Origin: Notamacropus eugenii | Lineage: Eukaryota; Chordata; Mammalia; Diprotodontia; Macropodidae | Assembly: GCF_028372415.1 (NCBI RefSeq) | Contig: NC_092875.1 | Location: 50,654,771 to 50,718,770, forward strand | Length of the DNA: 64,000 nt | Direction of reading: 5' to 3' | In this document: positions 22,310-32,600 of the stretch, piece after piece | How positions within the stretch are numbered: the first letter of the stretch is position 1 | How the letters are laid out: each line of letters begins with the position of its first letter | Program-made: the position numbers and the translations under genes | Notes under the pieces: model-generated | What the model was told of the DNA's origin: nothing | Database searches by the model: none | The model's input: only the letters and a program-made list of their open reading frames with translations

Positions 22310-22910
22310 AAAAAAAATTGTTCTTTTCGTTTTGAACCAACACCAAATAAAGCATTTCCATATACAAAGTAAAACATAAAAAGCAGTTTGTGAATGAAAC
22401 AGTGAATCTCTATTACATACAGCTTGCTTTTCCTTCTAAGTATATAGTAGGTTCATCATTACACTTTCAAAGCATTTTCTACTTGTCCTGTTTCCTTGTT
22501 TCCTTCTTTATGTTTTTTGAACATTTTTCCCTTTTAATCTTTCTTTTTAGTTTCCAACATTCACTTTTATAAGATTTTGAATTCTCAGTTTCCCTCCTTT
22601 TCCTTCTCCCTCCCCAAGACTGCATTTAATCTGATATAGGTTATACATGTACATTCATATTAAACATATTTCCAAATTAATCATGCTATAAAAAAGAATG
22701 TGTACCAAAGGGAAAACCACAAGAAAGAAAAAACAAAATTTTCTGAACATTAAAAGTGCTCCAATGACTCTCAGTTTTGTTCTGAGGTTTTTTTGTTTGT
22801 TTGTTTTGGGTGACTAATATTATGGTCCACTCCTTCTTCCCCTTCGCCCCATGTTGGGAAAAAGAAAAAGAAAAACACAACCTTTGTCACAAATATTCAT
22901 AGTCAAACAA
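22310..22910 (-). repeat. L1 LINE 3' UTR fragment (antisense, marsupial type)
   Basis: 'tttccaacattcactttta', 'ctgatataggttatacatgt' and 'attaaacatatttccaaatt' are typical of marsupial L1 3' ends. A related copy lies at 58640-59690. Confidence 0.8.
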
Positions 22911-23369
22911 AGCAAATTCCTACATGTCTGAAAATGTATGGCTTACTCTATACCTTGTGTCCATCAGCCTTCTGTTAGGAGATGGGTAGGTAGTGTGAGA
23001 AACAAAAGAAAGAATTGTTTTCACAGGATTAACATTACACACTCCCAACTTTGCAAGAAAGATGACAGGATGTAAGTCAGAAGTAACCAGTTCCAACCAG
23101 AGCTGTGACCTAGCAGAAACAGGCTTCTGATCAAATGAAAGGTCAGAAACTTGTATGCATGCTTAACAAGTTGTTTAATACTAACCCACACATCCTCAGG
23201 GTGGAGCAAGCTAATTTAAATGCATATTTGGTGTATGACAAGAGAGGGTGAACACATCTAGGAGAAGAACATGAAATAGGCGATTCACGAAGTTGTATCC
23301 AGCAAATGGAGAACAGGAGAGGGACCTGGTGGTCGAGAAGGGAAATAAAAAGATGTCTGTGTCCAATGA

Positions 23370-23372
<3 letters not shown>

Positions 23373-23403
<31 letters not shown>
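23373..23403 (+). repeat. (TG)n microsatellite
   Basis: About 15 TG units form the 3' tail of the adjacent antisense SINE. Confidence 0.95.
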
Positions 23404-23405
<2 letters not shown>

Positions 23406-23711
23406 CGTCCTTCATTGTTGAAGAAGACCATGCCATCAGAGAAATGATGACATGACTCGTACTTGACTTTGTTTTGAGTGAGGGAGGGCTCTGCAGGTCA
23501 CCAGTCTCACTTCTCCTCCAGAACCATCTGAATCTAGTGACCAGAATTTCATCAGGATGACTGGAGATGACCCAAGATGGGGCAGTTGTGGTTAAGTGAC
23601 TTGCCCAAGTTCACACAGCCATTGAGTGTCAAGTGTCTGAGGTGAGATTTGAACTCAGGTCCTCCAAACTCCTGCACTGGTGCTCTATCCACTGCACTAC
23701 CTAGCTGCCCC
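23378..23711 (-). repeat. Full-length marsupial SINE with 15-bp target duplication
   Basis: Antisense copy of the family at 18555. It ends 'actgcactacctagctgcccc'-like at 23711 and starts with the (TG)n tail. Both sides carry CCAATGATTAGTGTG (23363-23377 and 23712-23726). Confidence 0.93.
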
Positions 23712-23819
23712 CCAATGATTAGTGTGCCTTTTCCATAGAGGTTACCTGTCTGAAAGGACATAAAATAATCAATTAATAATAAATTAATAATTAAAAAAAA
23801 TAATTTTTTTCTTTAATTC

Positions 23820-24030
23820 ACTGACGGTCACGTGGAGTTTTTGGTAAGATGGTTATATCTCACAGTAGCATGGTTCATCACTGGTTCCTGCTACTGGGAT
23901 TGATCATTGCACTGATCAAAGTTTTCAGGTCTTTCAAAGGTGTTTTTCTTTACGATTTTGTGGTGATCATCTATATTGTCTCCTGGTTCTTCCTCCTTCC
24001 ATTCTGCATCAGTTCACACAAGTCTTCTGT
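23820..24030 (-). repeat. L1-like LINE fragment
   Basis: 'gatcattgcactgatcaaag', 'ctttcaaaggtgtttttctt' and 'attctgcatcagttcacaca' match the antisense L1 3' text of the other copies here. Confidence 0.6.
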
Positions 24031-24099
24031 GGGATGAGAACCTTCTCTTTGCGTTCTTTCCCTCCTTCAAGGTTTCTAGGAGAAGGAGAGAGGCCAGGG

Positions 24100-24295
24100 C
24101 AGAGGTGGGGAACCTGTAGCCTAGAGGCCACATGTGGCGTTCTGAGTCCTCCTGTGCGGCCTTTTGACTGAATCCGAACTTCACAGAATATATCCGTTAA
24201 TAAAAAGATTTGTTCTGTAAAACTTGGACTCAGTCAAAAGACCATACCCAAGGACCTAGAAGGCTGCATGTGGCCTCAACCCTGGGCCAGGGTAA
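24100..24295 (+). mobile_element. Second copy of the non-autonomous hAT-like element
   Basis: It starts 'agaggtggggaacctgtagc', then 'gaggccacatgtggcg', 'ttttgactgaatccgaactt' and 'aacttggactcagtcaaaag'. Both halves mirror each other as in the copy at 18466. The right end is decayed. Confidence 0.75.
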
Positions 24296-24299
24296 CTGG

Positions 24300-24540
24300 G
24301 GACCACCTGGAAAGCAATAAGATTTATATAGTACTTACTATGTGCCAGGCACTATGCTACTTAGATGCTTAACAAATACTACCTCACTTAATCCTCCTAG
24401 CAACCTTAGGAGGTGGGTACTATTATTATCCCCATTTTATGATTTCGGAGACTAGAGAAAACAAACATTAAGTGACTTATCCAGGGTCACACAGCTAGTA
24501 AGTGAGCTGAGGCTGGATTTGAACTCAGATTTTCCTGATT
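24300..24540 (-). repeat. MIR SINE, near full length
   Basis: 'cttactatgtgccaggcact', 'tattattatccccatttta' and 'cagggtcacacagctagtaa' are in antisense order. A marsupial SINE abuts it on the right. Confidence 0.85.
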
Positions 24541-24544
24541 TCAG

Positions 24545-24790
24545 CTAGGGCAGCTAGGTAGTACAGTGGCTAGAGCACTGGGCCTAGGGTAAGAAAAACC
24601 TGAGTTCAAATTTGGCTTCAGATATGTCCCTGGGCAAGTCACTTCACCCTGTTTGTCTGTTTCCTTATCTGTAAAATGAGCTGGAGAAGAAAATGGCAGA
24701 CTATTCCAGTATCTCTGCCAAGAAAATCCCAAACTGGGTCACAAGACGCCCTGTACAACTTGTTCAGCAACAAGTTGAACAATAACAACT
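24545..24790 (+). repeat. Marsupial CORE-SINE (MAR1-like)
   Basis: 'gggcagctaggtagtacagt', 'aacctgagttcaaatttgg', 'ctgtaaaatgagctggaga' and 'gtcacaagacg' are in family order. Confidence 0.82.
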
Positions 24791-26734
24791 TTCTAACTTC
24801 AGACCCAATGTTCAAACCTCTGCACTCTCTGGCTGATAGCAACGTCAGCAACACTGACAATGCCCATAAACAACCCAGAACATGTAGCGACTATGATTTC
24901 TAGGTGCATGCAGATGCTCAGTGTAGCCATCTCAAATAGGGATCCTGGAACAGCCTTGAGGAAACAAGACTTCCACAGGTGCAGAGCACTGAGACTGCTA
25001 GAATCCTATTCAGCTGGTCCTTGTCCATTTTAGTCCCTGTTTCTGAGAACAGTCCTTTTCCATCTCCTCCCTTCTTTTTTTTGTGTATGGTAGGGATTTA
25101 CCCCATCTGTATCCAAAGATCTGGGAGAAAAACAAGAGGAGCCCTAGGAAAGCAAAACAGTAACATCGGTGATGCTCTTTATTTTGACCTATTTGGTCCA
25201 ATTTCTTTTTCACTTTATCCTATGCATAGTAAATTATGTATAAGGTGTTGTAACTAAATCCATAAATGCAATGTGAAGTAACCCAAAAGAGTGTAGTAAT
25301 TTCACAATGTGGGGGCCTCAGCCAGCTCTAGTGATTAATTCATATTTTAATGTTCGCATTAATATTACATTTCACCCCCCAGACTAAATTTGGAACAGTG
25401 AGCAGTGATGATTTAACAAAAGTTGCTTTTCTGATAGAGAAAAGTAGTATGAGAGTTTGTGGACTTGATCCCCATCTGGTGGACTGAATACAGCAGCCTA
25501 TTTAAAACAGCTCTCTCTGTTGGGACGTCCCTGAGTAGCTGAGAGTTCTGGATTGGTCTCAAGCAGATCACCACCTGGTGGCTAATCCAGAGATCGTTCC
25601 TGGCTGAAGAAAGTGTTTTGCTGGATACACAGGTCGAGACATATTTCCCAGTATGCTTGAGGGAGATATAAATAAGCCACAATAAAAGGATCACATGCCA
25701 GGTCTTATTTTGTGGAAGAGAGGGCAAGTTATATCATATTTCTGACTTTCCTACACAGTGCCTGGCACATAGCTTAATGAGTACTTGTTTCCTTCCTTCC
25801 TATTTGTTTTATTTTGATTAAATAACACTTGAATTAAAGCTGTCTTACCAAAATAAGGAAAAGTGGGTCTTTTTCCTCCTCTTAGCTAATATCACAGTAC
25901 TGACATATCCCCAACCTTTGGCAGTGACAACTGATCAGCTACCATCTTGTTGAACAGATACTGAGAATGGCTCTTTCTGTTGACTTACTAAATCTGAGGC
26001 TTCCGTTCTAAATACCATAAACTTTTTGGAGACCCAGTTTCCTAAAGTTTGTGTTGCTTTTTTTATTTGGACATCTGGATCTATGATTTACTTGACCAAT
26101 GCAGATCGGTAACTCACTTGTGACTAGTCCATAGCTACCTGGGCCATTGAGAGGCTTAATGATTTTCTTACAGTAACACTACTGCTATGTGTTAGAGATA
26201 GACCTTTGGCAAAGATCTTGCCTTTGAGGTTAATGTCATGCTCTGGTGCTACTATATTTTACTGTGTTATGGGAACTTATGTCAAAGTTGATTTGTCAAG
26301 AGCTCATGTGATAGCTTTCTAGCCATCCTTAACAGCCTGGGACTGGATTCTGCAGCCCTTGCCATGCCCCATACCCCATGATATCCATGCCAGTTGGGCA
26401 GGGATGGAACATCACTTTACTTCTATACCTCATCAGGTTGCTACCAAATACATATTTCAAGGACCTGTGACTTTGTCAGATGAGCTCTGCTTCTGCCAAC
26501 AAAGATCACAACCACTCTGTTTACAGGCAACATGGAATAATAAACCTTGGGGTCCCAAAGACAGGTTCAAATCTGACCTTAGACACTAATTGTGATCATA
26601 GGTCAATCATGTAACCTCTCTGATCGCTCAGCTGCCTTGTGGGGAGGTGATAAGTGTATATTGTGAGGTTGCTTTGTCAGTCAAATGAGATAATAGTGCT
26701 TTGCAAACTTTAAAAGCTTTTTCTTTTTTTTTTT

Positions 26735-26990
26735 TTGCAAACCCAACTAGGTGGTACAGTGGATACTGTGTTGGGCCTGGGGTCAGGAAGACCTGAGTTC
26801 AAATCTGCCTTCAGACACTTACTGTGTGATCCTGAGAAAGTCACTTAACCCTGTTTGCCTCAGTTTCTTCATCTGTAAAATGACATGAGGCAAGAAATGG
26901 CAAACCACTCCAGCATCTCTGCCAAGAAAACCCCAAATAGGGTCATGAAGAGTCAGACGCAAATGAAATAACTGAACAATGACCACAACA
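26735..26990 (+). repeat. Marsupial CORE-SINE (MAR1-like)
   Basis: 'ctaggtggtacagtggatac', 'gacctgagttcaaatctgcc', 'gcaagaaatggcaaaccact' and 'gggtcatgaagagtcagac' are in order. A T-run (about 26721-26736) precedes it. Confidence 0.85.
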
Positions 26991-27839
26991 TCCTGATTTT
27001 CATTATGACTTTATAGTCTTTGGAAGTTGCTCTGACATAAAAATTCATTATCCTGCAGTCAACTTGGTAAGAACTCTCTCCAAACTGAGCTAAGGTGGAT
27101 GCTTTGGATAATAAGACATATGTCCAAAGCCTTTCCAGCTTGGTAAGAATCTGCCATGGCTTTTATCCCACCAGCACAGCCTCTAAGAGCTCAGGGTCCC
27201 TCTCATGCCACAACAAGGTCTCAGAAGAGTTTAGTCCTGATATAGGCTGCTTTATAAAGTATTTATTGTACAGTTCACTATCTCAAGGGTATCTGATTTC
27301 ATTTACTTAGGTCCTTACTTCACTGGCATAGATTGAAGCTCCCTGCACCCCTTAATATGAGGACAAAATGAAGTAAAGTAAGTAGTGAATTTTGCAAACA
27401 TATATAAATGCTAGTTATTACTAGGTTATCTTTCAAGAGTTGCTATGGCAAAAAAAAAATCTTTCTACAGCCCATGTGTTGATGAGTTTCTCTGACTAAA
27501 CTAAGGTGGTGCTCGGAGAACAGACATATAGTCAGTCCATCACCAGGTTGAAATTCAAAACCTTCCTAACTTGAATGAGCCCTCCAGAGCTTATGCTGTG
27601 CTGGGATGGTAAGGACTTAGGGTCACCTCTTCATCATGATAAAGGGTATCAGTGGAGGAAAGTACGAAATGAATGTGTATTATTATCATTTTTATCACTT
27701 AATCCCACACTCTGCGACAATTTCAGAAAAATGCCTATGTTTTAAAGACCCCAAGGACAGATCAAAGAAAAATGAGCAAAAGGTTCAGGAAAGGCAGACT
27801 TTAATCTCTTTTAACTTCTAACAATGAGTGCTGTCTGAA

Positions 27840-28000
27840 GACATAATGGACTACTCCTAGAGGTGATGGGCTCCCTCCTCACTGGAGTCTGCAAACAAAG
27901 GCTGGATGACCAATTATCAAGGATGTTGCACAGAGGATTGTGAATCAGGTACGGGCTGAACTATATAACCTGTGGGGTTTCTTCCAAGTCTGAGATTTGG
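27840..28000 (+). repeat. L3/CR1 LINE 3' end
   Basis: 'caaaggctggatgaccaatt' followed by 'ggattgtgaatcaggtacgg' and 'ccaagtctgagatttggtga' is the L3/CR1 terminal pattern. Confidence 0.65.
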
Positions 28001-28689
28001 TGAGTGTGAACCTCAGGATGGGGGTGGGGAGGGGAAATGGGGGGCTTTCTGAAGGGAAGTCCTTTCTTCCTCCTTGTGGACAGGACTGAAGAATCTGGGA
28101 TGATGGTGTCAACCACCCATCGGTTCTCTGATTCTGGCTACCCTATGAAGGATAAAATTCCCTGAATTTTCTTCTATCATTTCAATTCAACAAGTATTCA
28201 TTAAGATACCATGCTGGGCACCAGGGATACACAGACAAAAGGAATATACCAAATAAACACTATAAAAGCAATCAAGCTCTGAGTAACTGTAATGGCCAAT
28301 GTTGGTCCAGAAAAGGAATCATCTCTCTCTTCTCAGCAGAAAGATAGGGGTACTCTAAGTGCAGAACGCTGCATACGTTGTCAGTCACAGTCTTTGTATC
28401 TGTTGGTTTTGCCCCACTTTCTTTGTTACTAGAGATTGGTTGAGAAAGTACTGTATGCAGAAATGATTATTTGGCAATCATAAAGCTTGCTTAAAGCCAC
28501 AAAGAGAGTAATACATTCAAAACCCTTTACAGTCTTTCCAGATCGATTTCATGGTCATACACCATGGGATGAACCAACTAGTTTGTACATCACATTCGAT
28601 CTCCTCTGCCCAGGCCATCTCCAATATCCAGAATACTTTCCCTCCTTATCTCTCACTCTTAGAATCTGTGTAAAGAGAGCACTAAGATT

Positions 28690-28955
28690 GGTATTGTCAT
28701 TCAGTCATTTCAGTCAGCTTCAACTCTTTGTGAGTCCTAGTTGCGGTATTCTTGGCAAGGATAATGGAGTGATTTGCCATTTGCTTCTCTGGTTCATTTT
28801 AAAGAGGGGGAAATAGAGGCAAACAGGGTTAAATGACTTTCCTAGGGTCACACAGTTAGCAAGTGTTTGAGGCCATATTTGAACTCAGGAAGATGAGTCT
28901 TCCTAACTCCAGGCCCAGCACTCTATCCACTGAGCCATCAAGATGCCCTTTAGAA
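28690..28955 (-). repeat. Marsupial CORE-SINE (antisense)
   Basis: 'gtcattcagtcatttcagtc', 'gagtgatttgccatttgct', 'ggtcacacagttagcaagtg' and 'ctctatccactgagccatc' are in antisense order. Confidence 0.8.
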
Positions 28956-28959
28956 TCCT

Positions 28960-29170
28960 TAGCTTCCTTCAAAGTTCGGTCCAAGCAATACCCTCTATAG
29001 GAGGCCTTTCTTGATCCTCCCCCTAAAAATTATTTTTTATATATATTTTGAATCAACTTACCTGAATATGTGGTATTTTCTTCCAGCAAGATATAAATTC
29101 TTTGAAGGGAGCCCAGTATGATGCCTGGTCCATGACGGGCCCTTAATAAATTTGTGATGAATGAATGGAT
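28960..29170 (+). repeat. L2 LINE 3' fragment
   Basis: 'aggcctttcttgatcctccc', 'gcaagatataaattctttga' and 'cccttaataaatttgtga' match the L2 3' end pattern. Confidence 0.55.
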
Positions 29171-29409
29171 GAAAGGAGGGGCTTATTTTTGGGCATATGC
29201 CATTAAGGCTGCTGCCATACTGCCAGGGGCCAAAATGACTGGTTTAAGAAATAAAAACACTACTAATAAAGAGGTGACATTGTAGTTTAGTTTAATTTTG
29301 ATTTATCCCAAATTTACTTCTGAACACTGATGATTCTTTGAACGCTAAAATTTCCATTTAAAGGATAGTACCCGCTCAGAAAGACCTACTGCCCATCTTG
29401 GATACAAAG

Positions 29410-29600
29410 TTCCACGTTAACCAACTTTTATTGTCACACTCACTTCTGGATCATGTGGAATCACATATAGTCATTAATACTTTGATGAAGCCTTTGGAGG
29501 GTGGGTCAGCAGCAAACCCTGTCAAGATAGACCATAGCCTGTTCCCAGGCCCTCCAGGGCAAGGGACTGTGGTGACCCTCCTGAGCTTGCCAGACCATCT
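29410..29600 (-). other. PXMP2: Probable PXMP2 3' UTR
   Basis: A TTTATT (AATAAA on the coding strand) at 29427-29432 lies about 170 bases after the stop, which gives a short 3' UTR. Confidence 0.6.
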
Positions 29601-29669
29601 TCACTTCCCAAGAGAGGCCAAGTAGGTATACCAGAAGAGAGCCACCATGTTGGCAAACAGCACCCGGAA
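29601..29669 (-). CDS. PXMP2: PXMP2 exon 5 and stop
   Basis: Acceptor ctaccag|TTC. It encodes FRVLFANMVALFWYTYLASL then GK and TGA (29603-29601). It ends in GK where many peroxisomal proteins have SKL; PXMP2 is targeted by internal signals, so this is expected. Confidence 0.97.
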   Translation of the reverse strand, partial: FRVLFANMVALFWYTYLASLGK

Positions 29670-32600
29670 CTGGTAGAGGAAGAGGAGGCAGAGTCAGGGT
29701 GAGGGGGGTGAAAGGGGTAGGAGACCATTCTCACATGAGGACATCCTTTGAGCAGGGAAACAGCCATGGCTAACCCTTCATTCATGAGAGTGAGAAGCTG
29801 CTTAACACCTTAAAATGTCCACACTACCATGCCAACCACCAGACAATAGCTCATACTGTTCACCACGCTACGACCCAAACAGACCTCCCTGCCATAGCCA
29901 ATGCTGAACACCTTACTATGACCCAACCATATCACAGCCGATGCTGGCACAGAAGCTACAGGTCATCACGATGGTTATGTGCTCTACTGACTGTCCTGAC
30001 ACCACCTATGTTGGCAACCACACCACAGCTCACGCTGACTACCACCACAGAGATAACAGCTCATGCTAGTCAAAGATCTATAGGTCAACTTGATTGATGA
30101 ATGAGGTAGCTAGAGGGCACCATAGCAAATAGAGTACTGAACCTAGAGTCTGGAAGACCTCCTTCTGAAGACACTTATTTATTGTGTGACTCTGGATGTC
30201 ACTTGGCCTTTGCTTGCCTCTGTTTCCTCATCTGTAAAATGGGGACAATAATAGTACTTATTTCCCAGGATTGTTCTGAGTATCAAGTGAGATAATACTT
30301 GTAGATCCTTAAAGTGCTATATAAATGCTAGCTCTCATAATCATCACCATCGTTATTGCTATGTGCTATACACTGACCTTCATGTCATAACCCAGTATTG
30401 ACAACCACACCACAGCTTACGCTGAGTACAATCTAACCCCCAACTACAACCCCTAACCCGAACTATAACCTAACCTCTACAACCTAACTCCAATAGACCT
30501 GCACAACTTGATCTGACCCCCATGTTGCAGCTCATTCAGCCCTCCACATCATGACCCAAAGCCCATGCTGTCCACAATCATGACCCAAAAAGCCTACCTA
30601 CCACACATGACCCACTCTGATTGGCACACCATGACTCATCTTACTTTTACACCAAGACAGAATGTGATCACTCTACCCTAGCCAATTGGATTCATTGTGT
30701 TTGGGTAAATATTCTGATTTTTAAAAAAATAAAGTGGAGAGGGAGGAGGAGAAGCATAGAATTTGTAAACTATAGACGGGTGAGTTTGATTTCAATTCTT
30801 GGTAAAACTCTAGAATGTGTAATTAAAAAGATGGTTGGTGAAGATACCGAAAGTGAAGCAGTGACTGTTAAGATCCAATATGACTTCCTAAAGAACAAGA
30901 AGTCATACCAAACTATGCTCATTTCCCTTACTCTTCCTATAACAGATCACAGGAATGCTGTAAATACAGATTTCAACAAAGTATTTGAAAAAGCATAGCA
31001 TGCTATCCCTGTGAGCAAGACAGAGCAATACGCAACACATAAAAGTTGAGTTGGGCAGATTTGGAACCAGGCGAATGACTGGATCAAAGACTGATAATGG
31101 CTTAATGCTGTTTTTAAAGGATGTCTCTAGTGAAGCACCTTAAGGGTTTGTTCACGGCCCTGTGTTTCTAAAATATTTTTTTACTAATGACTCAAAGGCA
31201 TGTTTATCACATTTTCAGAGAAAACAAAGCTAGGAGTCATAACTAACATGTTGGATTATAGAGCTAGGATCCAAAAAAGATCTCAGTAGGTTAAAATGAT
31301 AGACCTAATCTAAGAAATTGAAATTACAAAAGTTTGTAAAGATCTGGATTCAGATTGAAATGATCAACTTCCTAGGTGCAGGATGGAGCAAACTAGTTTC
31401 CTTATTTTCAGATTAAAATCATGATGATAAAAGTAATAAGGAATGTCATGATAATCTTGTTGGAAATATCTCTGGAAGGAATGAGGGAAAAAGTGAAATT
31501 CAACTTTGACCATACAGTCCTGGAATGGTTTCTTACCTGCAGAGGAATATAGTTAATGTTAATAAACTGAATTGGGGTCCATACTTTCCAGTTCATTTGT
31601 AGAGCAGACCAGTAACCTGTTTTCACCTTTGCAGAGAAGGCTGCCATGTCTTTTCCCTAGAAAAATGAGGAAAAGTGTGTATGTTTCAATGACATACCCA
31701 TGGCCATCAGACACAATTTATCACCATGCCAGCCCTGGGTCTCTGACCCCTCAAGCCTTCCATATTTTTTGCCATCCTGGGTTTGTAGAAAGACCCTTCT
31801 AGGATTGGTGACTTACTTGGGATCAGTGATCAAATACTCAAGGTACATACAGAACACCCAAATTCTTCCATTCTCCCTGATCCTCCACTGTAGGTATTTA
31901 AGCACTAAGGATGGCTTGCTTTGGTAACAACTGGAGCACCGTTTCTCAGCAAAATGAAGTTGAACAAAATTAGCCTTCTGAAGCCAGTGCCCTAGTATTG
32001 AGGTCAAAGGTCACACACCTGAGGCAATCAACATTCAACAAGCATTTTGGAAGTGCCAGGGATGTGTGTCAGGTATTATTCAGGGTGCTGGGAATGCAAA
32101 AACAAAAACAAGACTGCACCCCCAAAGAGGGCATTCTAATGAGTAGATGAAACAGTGTCACAGATAAATGAGAGCAGGATGAGGAACACTAACAAATCAG
32201 TTCTTTCTTCTGCAAAATAAGGCAGTTGGCTTTGATGGCCTCTGAGGTCTGTTCAGGTCCTAAATCTAGGTTCTTTTGAATTAGAGGGATCAGGAAAGCC
32301 TTCCTGTAGAAGGTGGTCCCCAAAGTGAGAGTTGGAGGAAGCTAAACATTCCAAGAGGGGAAGGCAAGGAGGATGTGCGTTCTAGGAATGGCAGGCATAA
32401 GATACCATAAGATACCTCCAGGTGGCAGGGCATATAACCAGAAATGTACCTTGGACTGGGTATATGGCAGGGTAGCATGGACAGGAGACACAGAGAGTGA
32501 CTATGGAACTAGGCTCTGTGAGCAGCAAGGACTCAATCTACATGTGTAAGGTTTTTATTTTCTTGCTAAAGCTTTTGTCAACATTTCTTCCTCTTCCAGA

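Larger units (their letters stand above)
17791..29400. other. PGAM5-PXMP2 intergenic region, repeat-filled
   Basis: I find no exon pair with matching phase and homology here on either strand. The stretch is mostly interspersed repeats, listed separately: MIR, L1, L3, L2, two small hAT elements, SINEs and one probable LTR. Unassigned pieces include 19020-19960 (partly L2/SINE tails), 25000-26700, and 27000-27830. Confidence 0.6.

Noticed and set aside
25380-25760. Second LTR-like segment (TATA-like and AATAAA close together)
   Set aside because: The two signals are too close together for an LTR and no ends could be set.
30432-30490. Interstitial telomere repeat
   Set aside because: Only one clear CCCTAACCC-type unit among drifted copies; better explained as part of the local degenerate repeat.
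30621-30998. 125-codon ORF with reverse-transcriptase-like residues as a host gene
   Set aside because: The residues match CR1/L3 reverse transcriptase and the flanks match the L3 3' region, so it is a LINE remnant.
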